Shown: piece by piece, positions 1-10,253 of the stretch
Position numbering within the stretch: the stretch's first letter is position 1
How the letters are laid out: each line of letters begins with the position of its first letter
Source of the DNA: an uncultured Paraburkholderia sp.
GTDB lineage: Bacteria > Pseudomonadota > Gammaproteobacteria > Burkholderiales > Burkholderiaceae
Length of the DNA stretch: 64,000 nt
Assembly (NCBI GenBank): GCA_940746715.1
Contig: CALNWN010000002.1
Coordinates: 310,001 to 374,000 of the forward strand
Direction of reading: 5' to 3'
Translations under genes and position numbers: made by a program
The notes under the pieces: generated by a model
Told to the model about the DNA's origin: nothing
The model's input: only the letters and a program-made list of their open reading frames with translations
The model's database searches: none

Positions 1-271
1 CCCGCTTCTGATGCAAGGAAAACTGCCATGCAGTCTATAGGCGGCCCTGAACCGAGTCCTTGTCCCAGTCCTTAATCGTTCTTAAAAATAACAAAGCGAA
101 AGGTTGGCGGCTGATCCGCCATTTCGTCTGACGATTGAGGCGCGCCACGCAAAACGTGCAAAAGGCATGAAAGGCGCGTTCTCAACGTTCTCAGCAAAAA
201 AGCAGGAACTTCCGCAAAACGCATCGTGTCCACGATCGTCGCGGCCGTGAATATCGAGGAGGATGTGTCCC
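1..271. other. Upstream region without a supported gene
   Basis: No convincing coding sequence is seen on either strand; the short open frames here have no family resemblance. An AT-rich patch lies around positions 70-100 and could hold a promoter. A strong ribosome binding site (GAGGAGG, 256-262) belongs to the next gene. Confidence 0.5.
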
Positions 272-1479
272 ATGAAAGAAGGACGTGTTGCCGCGCTCGA
301 TCTCGGTCGGGCGCTCGCGATCGTCGGTGTCGTCGCAGTGCACCTGTCGTTTCAATTCCCCCATCTGCCGCACGGCGTCGCCCTACTCGCGCGAATGGGC
401 CAGTACGGCGTGCAATTGTTCTTCGTGATCAGCGCGATCACGATCTTCATGACACTCGAAGCGGAGCGCTGGCGTTGCACCGGGGCACCGCATGTGACAT
501 TGCGCTTCTATATCAAGCGGTTCTTTCGCATTGCGCCGCTGTATTACGCGGCGATCGCCGTCTACGGATTCATCAGCTATGGTGCCGCGCAGTCCGGCTA
601 CGAGCGCGCGTGGGTGCTCGGCGCGCACGGCGCGACAGACGTCTTGCTCAACATGGTCTTTTTGCATGCGCTTTCGCCAACGGCAATCAATAACGTCGTG
701 CCGGGAGGCTGGTCGATCGGCGTCGAGATGCTGTTTTATCTGATCGCGCCGCTGCTCTTCTTCGTCGCCGCGAACCGTGTGCGGCTCATGATCGCCACTA
801 CGTTGCTGCTGGCGTTGTCGGTGTTGCGCTGGCCACCCAGGACTGTCACGACGGCCTGGTTTGCCACGTCGGCAACAACTCCTTCAGCTACTTCTGGCCG
901 CCGGTGCAAGGGCCGTGCTTTATCGTCGGGATGTGGGCCTGGTACGCCTTTCGTCGACATCTCACGGGTGCTGCGAGCGTCACGCGACGTGCTGCCTGCG
1001 CGACGTTTCTGCTCGCCGCGGGTTTCTCGCTCGCCACGGCTATGCTCGGTGTATGGCTCGCCAAGGCGCATGAGCTGGCGCCGATTTTCGCCGCCTGCAG
1101 CGGGGTCGCGTTTCTGCTGTTTGTGTGTTCGCGTCGCCGCGAATGCCACGACGAGGGCCCCCCTGCTCGCAGCGGCAAGCAGCTCGACAGGTTGGTTCGC
1201 CGCTGCACCGGGGCGCTCGGCCGCGAGAGTTACGGCATCTATCTGTGGCACTTCATCTGCGTCTATGCAAGCCTGCACTTCTTCCAGGGCACGTTCGGGC
1301 GAAGCGATCGCGAAACGTCTCTCGTGCTCTTCATTGTGACGGTGCTCGCGGTGCTCGCCGCGTCGTATGCGTTTTCGCGCCTGTCCGAGCGAGTCATTCA
1401 GGACCGGGCGACACGCCTGTCGCGCAGCCTGCTCGCTCACGTCGGCGAGCGCTTCCACAAAACCGCTCGCCGCGACTGA
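272..1479 (+). pseudogene. Acyltransferase-3 family membrane protein, frameshifted
   Basis: Integral-membrane acyltransferase of the OafA/YrhL/NodX (acyltransferase 3) family, which transfers acetyl or other acyl groups to cell-surface sugars. The first frame shows the family signature: a TM1 histidine (VVAVHLSF), the FFVISA motif, and the RFFRIAPLYY segment. The C-terminal half (GRESYGIYLWHFICVYASLHFF) lies in another frame, so a one-base indel sits near 815-835. I chose 272 over the ATG at 263 because GAGGAGG is 9 nt upstream of 272. The nearby polysaccharide genes suggest O-acylation of a glycan. Function is by family only; the substrate is unknown. Confidence 0.75.
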
Positions 1480-1660
1480 ACGCCTTCGGGCACGTGCTTT
1501 GCTGCGTATGCCTGCTGGGTCGGTGGCGGGTTCACGCCTGAACTGCCGACGGTGTGCGCTGCAAGCCCTCTGCGGTTCTTCAGTCGGGCGCCGCCGCAAT
1601 TTGCAACGCGTGTTCCGCACTAAACCGGCGAGTCATTTCTTCTAGAGGGAAAGTCTCGCC

Positions 1661-3547
1661 ATGGCAGTCAATGATGCTCACAAGCACGAAGCCGTCTCAC
1701 GAGGACGCGCACGACTCAGGCCATTTCGTCCAGTTCTACGAATCCGACGCGGGTTTGATGGAAGACGTGGGCGGCTTTCTGCTGCGAGCACTCAACGCGG
1801 GCGGCAGCGCAATTGCGATCGCCACTGCCGATCATCTGGCGTCTCTCACGTCGTGGCTCGACGCGAAACAGCCCGCGCGCACGGCGTACGATACGGGCAA
1901 AGCACTGATCCTGCTGGATGCACACGCCACGCTCGGGCGCTTCATGGTCGACGGCTGGCCGGACGAGACACGCTTTGTTTCAACGGTCGGCGCTGTCGTC
2001 GCGAAGGCGGCGCAACGCGGCAAGCCGCTCCATGCGTTTGGAGAGATGGTTGCGCTGCTCTGTGAACAAGGTCAGGGCGAGGCTGCATTGCGTCTCGAGG
2101 AACTCTGGAACCGCCTCGCGGAGCGTCACCGGTTCTCACTTTTCTGCGGCTATCCGGACAAGCTATTTCCAGGCGCCGAGCACACGCAGCTCTTTCGCCA
2201 CATTTGCCACGCGCATCATCACGTGCTGCCGGGCAGCGCGTTGCGCGATGCCGGCAACAAGGAACTGCATCTGCGGCTAGTGCTGGCCGAGCAGCGTGCA
2301 AGATCGCTCGAAGATGAAATGGACCGCCGAAAGGCCGCCGAACATCAACGCGACACCGACCGAGAAGTACTCCTTTCTGAATTGCGCGAGGCCAATGGCG
2401 CAAAAGATGCGTTTCTGGCGATGCTCGGACATGAGCTGCGCAATCCGCTCGCGCCCATTGTCAGCGCGCTCGAACTGATGGAGCGGCGCGGCACAGATTC
2501 GACCGCGCGCGAGCGGGCCGTTATCCAGCGTCATGTCGATCATCTGGCGCGCCTCGTCGACGATCTGCTCGACGTGTCGCGCATGATCCGCGGCAATGTA
2601 GAACTGGATCGGCAACTGGTCGACGTGCACGAAGTCGTCATGAAGGCCGTGGAGATGACGCGCGTGCTCGTGCAACGCCGCGCTCATCGATTGAATATCG
2701 AGGTGGACGGGGCGCTGAAGTGTCTCGCCGACCCGGCGCGGCTCGCGCAGGCCATCGCCAATCTGCTCATCAACGCGGCCAGGTACACGGAACCGGGCGG
2801 CGTGATAACAGTAAGCGCTGCAGGCACCGACGCAGGCACGCTTCGCATAGGTGTACGCGACACCGGCATCGGCATTGCGCCGGACGCATTGCCTCGCATT
2901 TTCGACACCTTCTACCAGTGCACGCAGACGATCGATCGCGCACACGGCGGACTCGGCATCGGTCTCGCCCTCGCGAGGAACTTCGTGGAGCTGCATGGCG
3001 GACATGTCGAAGCGGCGAGCGGCGGCCGAGGCTGCGGCAGTCAGTTTACGATCGTGCTGCCATGCGCGCCTTCGCGCGCAATAGCCGGCAGCGAGCTGCC
3101 GGCCACGCGTATCGCCGTGCCTGCCTCACTAGCAACGCGTCGCCCGGAAAGAAGCGCCGGCGCGCAGGAACGGCGTATTCTGCTGGTCGACGACAACGTC
3201 GATGCGGCGGACGCACTCGCGGAACTGCTGCGAAGCTACGGCCACTCGGTAATGACCGTGTTTACGATCCCGCTGCCGCGCTCGCCGAGGCGAGCACCTT
3301 CAGGCCTGCTGTTTCGGTGCTCGATATCGGCCTGCCCGTGATGGACGGCTATGAACTCGCGCGGCAATTGCGGGCCCGGTCCGGCAACGAGCAATGCGTA
3401 TTCGTCGCGCTGACCGGCTACGGTCAGCAGGGCGACCGCAGCCGCGCGGCAGGCTTCGACCATCACTTCGTCAAACCAGTCAGACCCGCTGAGCTGCTTG
3501 AAGTCATCGACGGCGTCTCATTCGACGCCGCGCGTGAAAGCGGATAG
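1661..3547 (+). pseudogene. Hybrid sensor histidine kinase with MEDS domain and receiver, frameshifted
   Basis: Order of domains: MEDS (DcmR-type sensory) domain starting at HFVQFYESD, a charged coiled coil, HisKA with the phosphoacceptor histidine in LGHELRNPL, HATPase_c with N box (NLLINAARYT), G1 (DTGIGI) and G2 (GGLGIGLAL), then a receiver domain with phosphoacceptor Asp in VLDIGLP and Lys in FVKP. There is no membrane segment, so it is probably cytosolic. The kinase ends and the receiver resumes in another frame, so an indel lies near 3255. The best ribosome site (AGAGGGA, 1644-1650) fits the ATG at 1661, but the MEDS frame opens only at 1671, which suggests a second early indel near 1700-1715. 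The phosphotransfer partner is not visible. Confidence 0.75.
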
Positions 3548-3801
3548 ATCCACTAATTGGCCGCTTTGCACTGTTCTCTTCAGCCACTTCCTTTCTATCC
3601 GCACGCGTCGCGATGCGCGGTGAATAGCCGGCGCAAAAACCTCCTCCAAAAAAACGGCTGCCTTCATGGGACTGGGCCAAAATACCTTCGTTTAGCGACG
3701 CCGCCAATTGCGCAGGGTTCCGTGAGTTAACCTCGCATCGTGATACATCGGGAAGCCTGGCCGGGCCCCGAATGTAGCGAACAACTTACGGGACTCGAAA
3801 A

Positions 3802-4792
3802 ATGACGACGACCAACTCAGTGCAATTTCCGGGTGAAGCCGGCACGCCTGTGCCGCAGCAAGAAGCACAATTGTCGGAAAGTACTGCTCCAGTGCGCCGA
3901 CAATCGACTCTCCGAAAGGTCAAAGAGGGCCGCCAAATCGCTGCTGCCGGCGCCCGTGTTCCTGGCACTGCTGCATCACAAGGAAATTGGCCGCTATCCA
4001 AACCTATTTCGCCCTGCCACGTTCAACGAGAAAATCCTGCAGAAAAACCTGCGGCCGGACCCGTGGTTCGCGGAGCTGACGGACAAAATCGCAGTAAGAG
4101 GCTATGTCGCGAGCAAGCTCGGCGAGCAACATGTAATCCCGCTGCTCGCCGCGCCGGACGTTTTCACGAAAGACGTATTCGACGCGTTGCCGAACTCGTT
4201 CGTGATGAAAGCGAATCACGGCAGCACCTATGTGGAAGTGGTGAGGGACAAATCCGCGCGCTCGTTCGAACAACTACGAGAACTCGCCAATCACTGGCTC
4301 ACACTGGACTTCTACAAGATCGCGCGGGAAAAGCACTACCGCCAGATCAAGCCGCGCATTTTCTTCGAGCAACTGCTGCTGGACAGGAGCGGCCAGATTC
4401 CCGCCGACTACAAACTGCACTGCTTTGGCGGACGAAGCGGAAGACCGCACATCTACATTCTCGTGATCTCCGACCGGTTCGGCTCGAACACGCGCGGCGA
4501 CATTTACGACGCCGACTGGAACCATCTCGACATGGCGATTGGCGCTTATAAACCCAGCCCGGAGCCCGCGCCGCGCCCCGCCAATCTGGATGCCATTCTC
4601 TCCGCCGCAAGAAAGCTGTGCGCGGACTTCGATTATGTGCGCGTGGACCTGTACGCGCCGGATAACCAGATCTATTTCGGCGAGCTGACTTTTACGCCGG
4701 ACAGAATCGACTACGAGTGGGGAAAACTCGTGCCCGATGCATTCCTGTCGAACCGGCCTCCTTTACCGATACTGTCGGGCAACGCAGCGTAA
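3802..4792 (+). pseudogene. TupA-like ATP-grasp glycosyltransferase, frameshifted near the start
   Basis: Resembles the TupA-like ATP-grasp proteins found in polysaccharide clusters (teichuronopeptide/capsule type). The main frame starts with the typical LPAPVFLALLHHKEIGRYPN stretch, then FNEKILQKNLR, DKIAVRGYV, FVMKANHGS and the C-terminal FGELTFTPD (expected metal/ATP-site region). The N-terminal 40 residues from the ATG at 3802 are in a different frame, so an indel near 3925 is likely. The alternative is the start at 3833 with an unrelated-looking leader. Downstream is a GT2 enzyme and an acyltransferase, so the gene probably acts in surface glycan assembly. Confidence 0.7.
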
Positions 4793-5055
4793 CGCTTGCC
4801 GATTTTTCCCGGCAAGTTTGTCACCGCTTTCGTGCGGCGCAGCGGGGTTTATTCCCTGCTTTACCGAAGCATGCGCGAGCGCAGAAGCTGTGTTATCGAC
4901 CGCACATATCGCATGACCGTTTGTTGGCGACGCAACCAACGGAACGGTAAATTGATTTGTGCTAGTTCGACAGAGGCCCATGCGACCGGATGCGCCGATG
5001 CGGGCGATTGTCGCCCCTGCGCAGCGGTCGTGGTTCACGACAGTGGTGAAGACAA

Positions 5056-6055
5056 ATGCAAAACGTGACAATCGTCATCTGCAATTACAACTACGGCCGA
5101 TTTCTGGCCGGGGCAATCGACTCGGCGCTTGCCCAGGACTATCCAGCAACACAGGTACTCGTGATCGACGACGGATCGACAGACGGCTCCCGCGAAATCA
5201 TCGAAAGTTACGGCTGCCGCATTAAGGCGCTCTACAAGCAGAATGGAGGTCAGGTCTCCGCCTATAACGACGCAGTCAATATGATCGACACGGAATTCGT
5301 CATGCTGCTCGATTCCGACGATCTGCTGTATGCGCATGCGGTTTCGAAAGTCATGCGCGTGTTTGAAACCGGCAACTTCGTCAAGGTCCAATTCCGGCTC
5401 GACGTAATCGATCCTTCAGGCAAGCCTTCGGGCACGTACGTGCCGCATTCGGCAGCTCCATGCGACTGCGGCGGACCGTTGCGCCAGGGCTGGCTCTATC
5501 CGTCGCCGCCGGCTTCGGGCAACGCATATCGGACCAGTGCGTTAAAGCGGATTTTTCCGGTGCCGGAAGCCGAGATCAATCGCTACGGCGCGGACTTCTA
5601 TGCGATCTACGGCGTCGCGCTGCTGGGAGCCGTTGCGACCATTCCCGAATCGCTCGGCGCATATCGCGTACATCGCACTGAAAACTCGGGCATCGATTTC
5701 GCCAACTCGGAAAGCAACGACAAAGCGCCGAAGGCGTTGACGAAACGTTGGGCGATCCTGCGGCAAATGGCGCGCGCGTTTGGGAATTGAATTGCCCATG
5801 TCGTTCTATGACTTCTCGCTCGAGAAATCGTACTTCTGTTCCGCCATTTATCAGGCGCCGTTCGCGAAGCGCTGGCGCTGGGTGAGCCGCCAATCGCACA
5901 TCTATTTCCGCTCGATCGTTGCCAACCCCTTCTGGAGCTACAAGAAAAAAATCGGCACGCTTGCCCTGTCGAGTCTTTGCCTTCTGCCTTTTTCCGCACT
6001 CTCCGATTTCGCCGTTCGCTATATTGCCAACCCTCTTGCCCGGCGTCGCCTGTAG
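5056..6055 (+). pseudogene. GT2 family glycosyltransferase, frameshifted near 3' end
   Basis: A GT-A fold family 2 glycosyltransferase. The N-terminus has VTIVICNYNYGRFL, the nucleotide site VIDDGSTDGS and the metal-binding MLLDSDDLLY (DXD-like). A later acidic stretch (INRYGADF) and AYRVH match the family. The first frame stops after ARAFGN (5790), while the natural C-terminal tail (MSFYDFSLEKSYF to ARRRL) continues in the neighbouring frame from about 5775, so a one-base indel is inferred. Cytosolic or membrane-associated; the sugar donor cannot be told from sequence. Confidence 0.75.
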
Positions 6056-6103
6056 GGGCGTTCCACTCGACTTCGGCGCAACCCATCTTGCCTGGACCTC
6101 CTG

Positions 6104-7330
6104 ATGAACAAGTTCGTTGGCCTCGATGTGCTTCGTTTCGCACTCGCCGTTTATCTGATGGTCTTTCACTCGATACATCAATATCCGCAGTACGCGACGC
6201 TGCCGCTGGTCGAACTCGCCAATCTAGGCGGGTTCGCCACCAGTTCGTTCTTCATCCTGTCGGGCTTCATTCTTGCGCACGTCTACTTTGGACGCACGAC
6301 GGAACTGCGAGGCGGCACGCGTGAATTCTTCGTCAAGCGCCTGTCGAACCTGTACTCGGTGCATCTGATCGCGCTGGTACTGGTGCTTCTCGTCTCGGTG
6401 GTGGGCACGCGGGGGTTCCAGCAGTTCGCCGTGATGTCGCTCGACGATGCAGAGCATTTCGTCACGCCAGGCACCACAGAAACCGCCGTGAATTTCGTGC
6501 TGAATCTGTTTCTGCTGCAAGTGTGGTATCCGCTGTATGGCTCGGTGAATCCGCCGTCGTGGTCGCTTGCCACGTTGTTCTTTTTCTATCTGGCGTTTCC
6601 GTCCGTCGCGCCGCGGCTCCTCCGAGCCAGGAACAAGTACCGGCTCGTCGTGGTGCTGTGGGTGCTCTACCTCGTTCCGCCTGTCGCCGCGACGCTCATG
6701 CACTGGTACAGCCCGGCTGCAGTCGGCATCGTCACGCGCAATCCGGTGCTGCGGCTGCCCGAATTTCTGGTCGGTATCGTCGTGTATGGACTCTTTCGCG
6801 AGGGGCAGCTGAACGCGATATATGAAAGCCGTACGAAGATCATTGCAGCATTGCTTGTTTTTGCGGCCTCGTTCTGGGTCGCCGCATGGCTCGAGACGTA
6901 TGGTTCGATCAGTACGCGTTACGTCGTTCACAACGGCGCGTTGATGCCGGCAGAAGTGCTGCTCGTGATCGTCTTCGCCGGACTGGCTGTCCCTTTACGC
7001 TTCGCGGCGCTGCTGGCCACGCGCCTCGGCAATTCGGCGCTTTCCATCTTCGCGATTCATGTCCCGGTCTTTCTGGTCATGATGAAAGTGTTGAAGCTAC
7101 TGTCCATTGGCAAGTCGCCGCTGTGGTGCGCTTCGCATTTCTCCGAGTGCGTCGGGGCTTCGAAGGAAGTCGTGCCGAGCATGGCGACGTATCCGCTGTA
7201 TCTGATCGGCACCGTGATCGCGGCTGTCTATTTCCAGGAGCGGCTGGTCGCGCCGTTAAGAGACTGGATTCGCGGCCGCTTTCTCACCACGAGGCCGCGC
7301 GCCCGGGCGGCCGGCGCGGGAAGTCTTTGA
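6104..7330 (+). CDS. Acyltransferase-3 family membrane protein
   Basis: Intact 408-residue member of the acyltransferase-3 family. The N-terminus (LDVLRFALAVYLMVFHSIHQ) carries the conserved R and TM1 histidine; FILSGFILAHVY and VKRLSNLYSVHLIAL follow, and NPPSWSLATLFFFY is the usual central motif. About ten hydrophobic segments are visible. It probably acylates a glycan made by the preceding glycosyltransferases. It differs clearly from the first acyltransferase in the window, so the two are not a recent duplication. A spacing of about 50 bp from the GT2 gene suggests co-transcription. Confidence 0.85.
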   Translation: MNKFVGLDVLRFALAVYLMVFHSIHQYPQYATLPLVELANLGGFATSSFFILSGFILAHVYFGRTTELRGGTREFFVKRLSNLYSVHLIALVLVLLVSVVGTRGFQQFAVMSLDDAEHFVTPGTTETAVNFVLNLFLLQVWYPLYGSVNPPSWSLATLFFFYLAFPSVAPRLLRARNKYRLVVVLWVLYLVPPVAATLMHWYSPAAVGIVTRNPVLRLPEFLVGIVVYGLFREGQLNAIYESRTKIIAALLVFAASFWVAAWLETYGSISTRYVVHNGALMPAEVLLVIVFAGLAVPLRFAALLATRLGNSALSIFAIHVPVFLVMMKVLKLLSIGKSPLWCASHFSECVGASKEVVPSMATYPLYLIGTVIAAVYFQERLVAPLRDWIRGRFLTTRPRARAAGAGSL

Positions 7331-7399
7331 CCCCTAGATGCCCGGTCCCTGCGTGCCCCGGCGCCAGCGGCACGCGGCTCAGCGCTGCAGCGGCGCCGC

Positions 7400-8251
7400 T
7401 CAGAAGCTCACAAACGACTGGACGAGCCGGTTAAAGGCGCCCGCGTTCGACACATTCATGCCGTGTGACGCCCCCGCGATGGTCTGCCTGTCCGCGTAGT
7501 CGATCCATTCGCCGAGCTTCTCGACATTGTTGCGGAACATACGAGGGCTGCGTTGCCCTTCGATCAGCAGCGTTCTGCATTTCACGCCGCGTGCTGTCTC
7601 GTGCGAATAAGCAGGCAACGGGTCGCGAAACTGCTTCGGCAAGGTCGCGGCGTTGTCGGTGGCCATGGTGCGAAAGGCGACCGAACTCTTGCGCCACGAG
7701 CCCGGCGTGCTCACCGAGTCGACGAACAGTTCGAGCCCCGTGTCGATCTCGCGGGCTTCGATCAGCTCGGCCACCCGCGCGCGCAGGGCATTCGTCGCGG
7801 CGGGCAGTGCGGCCTCGGGCATACCGTCCAACTGCAACGGGCCGCCCGGGTCGGCGAGCGTCAGCGTCTTCACGAGGCGCGGATACTCGCGCGCCACGTG
7901 AAAGGCCACGCAACCGCCGCGCGAATGCCCGACCAGATGGACGGGCGCGACGCCGAGCGCCTCGATGAACTCGGCCAGTTCAGCCACGTGCGTCTGCCAG
8001 CCGAACTCGCCCTGAATGCACGCCCCGCCCGCCGGCCAGTAATGGCTCAGGCTCACCGAGATGCAGCGAAAATGCCCCGACAGGGCCGCCGTCTGCGCGC
8101 TCCAGTAGCGGTAATCGCACAGCGAGCCGTGCACGAAGACGAGCGGCTCGCCCTCTCCGCACTCGACGTACGGCACGCAAATGCCCGAGGCAATCGTTGC
8201 AAACGAGAGTTCGGGCACGGCAAGCAGGGAGAAATCGGTTCGGGCGTTCAT
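7400..8251 (-). CDS. Alpha/beta hydrolase
   Basis: 283-residue alpha/beta-hydrolase fold protein. It shows the oxyanion-loop region VFVHGSLCDYRYW, the nucleophile elbow GHSRGG (Ser), a plausible acid in the LLIEGQRSPR region, and the catalytic His in AGASHGMN. There is no signal peptide. It is divergently transcribed from the LysR-family gene at 8345, a common arrangement for a regulator and its target. Substrate unknown; esterase, lactonase or haloalkane-dehalogenase-like roles are possible. Confidence 0.8.
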   Translation of the reverse strand: MNARTDFSLLAVPELSFATIASGICVPYVECGEGEPLVFVHGSLCDYRYWSAQTAALSGHFRCISVSLSHYWPAGGACIQGEFGWQTHVAELAEFIEALGVAPVHLVGHSRGGCVAFHVAREYPRLVKTLTLADPGGPLQLDGMPEAALPAATNALRARVAELIEAREIDTGLELFVDSVSTPGSWRKSSVAFRTMATDNAATLPKQFRDPLPAYSHETARGVKCRTLLIEGQRSPRMFRNNVEKLGEWIDYADRQTIAGASHGMNVSNAGAFNRLVQSFVSF

Positions 8252-8344
8252 ACACGGGCTCCTTTGCCAGCACTATACCGCACGTCAACATTTAAGAAAA
8301 TCGCGTAATATTGATGGAATCCATCTATTTTTCTGATACCAACC

Positions 8345-9196
8345 TTGAAAGCCCTTGACCTCGACGTGATGACGATGATCGTCGCCGTGGCGGACGCAGG
8401 CAATATCAGCCGCGCGGCGGAGCTCGTGCACCGCTCGCAGTCGGCGGTAAGCATGCAGATCAAGACGCTCGAAAGTGCGCTCGGCAAGCCCCTCTTCGTC
8501 CGCAAGCCCAGAAGCGTGGTGCCGACCCAGGACGGCGAAGTGCTGCTCGCCTACGCGCGCCGCATGCTGGCCTTGCGCGACGAAGCCTGGGCCGCCGTGG
8601 TGCGGCCCGACGTAACCGGCCGCGTGAGCATCGGCGTGCCGAACGACTACGCGTCGTCGCTGCTGCCGCCCATCCTCAAGAAATTTTCCGCGACCTATCC
8701 GAAGGTGGAGATTCGCGTGGTGGGCCTGCCGAGCGTGGCGCTCGCGCCCATGGTGAAAGACGGTTCCTTCGATCTGGTGTGCGCGACGCGCGTCAAGGGT
8801 TTGGCGGGCGAGTTCCTGCGGCTCGAACCCATGGTGTGGGCCGCATCGCCGAGCGCGCACGACATCTGGCGGGAAAGGCCCTTGCCGATTGCGGTGTTTC
8901 TGCCGGGCAGCGTCGCGCGCGAGAACGCAATTCGCAGCCTCGAACATGCGGGAATCAGCTATCGCACGTCGTACGAAAGCCCGAGTCTGATGGGTCTCGT
9001 GTCCATGGCTGAAGCGGGCCTTGCCGTGGTTCCGCTCGCCCAATGCGCGGTGCCCGCGCATTTCGCCCTGCTCGGCCAGGCGCAGGGCTTGCCCGAAATC
9101 GCCGCGCTCGAAGTGGTGCTCGCGCGAAGCACGGCATCGAAACGCCCGCCGTGCGACTTTCTCGCGGAGAAAATCATTGCCGAACTGAGGCGCTAG
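8345..9196 (+). CDS. LysR-family transcriptional regulator
   Basis: 283 residues starting at a TTG codon. The N-terminal winged helix-turn-helix reads ADAGNISRAAELVHRSQSAV followed by SMQIKTLESALG, and the C-terminal LysR effector domain contains the usual VSIGVPNDYASSLLP segment. It is divergent from the hydrolase gene, with under 100 bp between the starts; that space is AT-rich and likely holds both promoters and a LysR box. Confidence 0.85.
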   Translation: MKALDLDVMTMIVAVADAGNISRAAELVHRSQSAVSMQIKTLESALGKPLFVRKPRSVVPTQDGEVLLAYARRMLALRDEAWAAVVRPDVTGRVSIGVPNDYASSLLPPILKKFSATYPKVEIRVVGLPSVALAPMVKDGSFDLVCATRVKGLAGEFLRLEPMVWAASPSAHDIWRERPLPIAVFLPGSVARENAIRSLEHAGISYRTSYESPSLMGLVSMAEAGLAVVPLAQCAVPAHFALLGQAQGLPEIAALEVVLARSTASKRPPCDFLAEKIIAELRR

Positions 9197-9308
9197 GCCA
9201 CCGCCGGCGCGAAGTGGCGCGGCGCGTTGCAAGACACGTCGCGCATGCGCCCGGCAGCGAGCGTATAAAGGAAGCTGCCTCTCGCGCCAAACGAAGCCGC
9301 CCATTTCG

Positions 9309-10229
9309 ATGACTACGCCTCCTCGCGAATCGTCCGGCACCTTGTGGCCTGCCATCGTGCGCCAGACGCAGCATGCGCTGGCCTGCGGCGCGCTGCACCC
9401 CATACAAACCATTCGCACGACGATTGAAGACGGCGGCATACGTTTCCTCGTCCGCCAAGTGTCGAGCCTGGAACGCAAGGACCAGGACGCGCGGCAACGC
9501 AAGACGGACTCGGCCAGCCGTAGCGCGATCAACCCCTTCCTGCCTTATGAGCCGGACTTGTTCGTTGCCGACATCTCGGACACGCACCTCGTCCTGCTCA
9601 ACAAGTTCAACGTGATCGACCACCATCTGCTGGTGGCGACGCGCCGCTTCGAGTTGCAGGAGAACCTGCTCGATCTGGCGGATTTTCGCGCGCTGTTCGA
9701 TTGCATGACGCAGTTCGAGAGCCTCGGTTTCTACAACGGCGGGCCGGCCGCCGGCGCGAGTCAGCCTCACAAGCATCTGCAGATCGTGCCGCTGCCGCTC
9801 GACGACAGCGCGTCTCACGTACCGATCGAGCCGTTGCTGGCGGCCGCACCCAGCGACGGCAGCACGTGCACCGTGCCGGGACTCGGCTTCCCGCACGCAT
9901 TCGCGAGCCTCGATGCGAAGCTCGCAGATAACCCGCAGCAACTCGCAGACCGTGCATTGCACACGTACCAGCATTTGCTCGATGCCGCCGGTTTGCACGC
10001 CGTGGAAGTGAACGGGCAAGCGCGCCAATCGGCGCCCTACAACCTGCTCGTGACGACGCGCTGGATGATGCTCGTGCCTCGCTGCGTCGAACGGACAGAA
10101 GGCATCGCAGTCAACGCGCTGGGTTTTGCGGGCTCGCTCTTCGTTCGCAACGACATGCAGATGCAGACCATCCGCAAGCTCGGTCCAATGAATGTGCTGC
10201 GGCGGGTCGCGGGACTCGTCCCACGGTAG
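9309..10229 (+). CDS. ATP adenylyltransferase / Ap4A phosphorylase II-like
   Basis: 306 residues. The mid-protein HIT-like triad SQPHKHLQIVPLP (H-x-H-x-Q), preceded by NKFNVIDHHLLVATR and FYNGGPAAGAS, matches the APA1/APA2 diadenosine-tetraphosphate phosphorylase family, which cleaves Ap4A to ADP and ATP. The C-terminus (APYNLLVTTRWMMLVPR) fits as well. Cytosolic. The short gap to the upstream LysR gene does not by itself prove an operon. Confidence 0.85.
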   Translation: MTTPPRESSGTLWPAIVRQTQHALACGALHPIQTIRTTIEDGGIRFLVRQVSSLERKDQDARQRKTDSASRSAINPFLPYEPDLFVADISDTHLVLLNKFNVIDHHLLVATRRFELQENLLDLADFRALFDCMTQFESLGFYNGGPAAGASQPHKHLQIVPLPLDDSASHVPIEPLLAAAPSDGSTCTVPGLGFPHAFASLDAKLADNPQQLADRALHTYQHLLDAAGLHAVEVNGQARQSAPYNLLVTTRWMMLVPRCVERTEGIAVNALGFAGSLFVRNDMQMQTIRKLGPMNVLRRVAGLVPR

Positions 10230-10253
10230 CCCGCACGCAAGCGAAGGCAACGC

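Noticed and set aside
736..1620. Minus-strand frame over the first acyltransferase
   Set aside because: Composition is typical of an antisense shadow, and the plus strand has the acyltransferase motifs.
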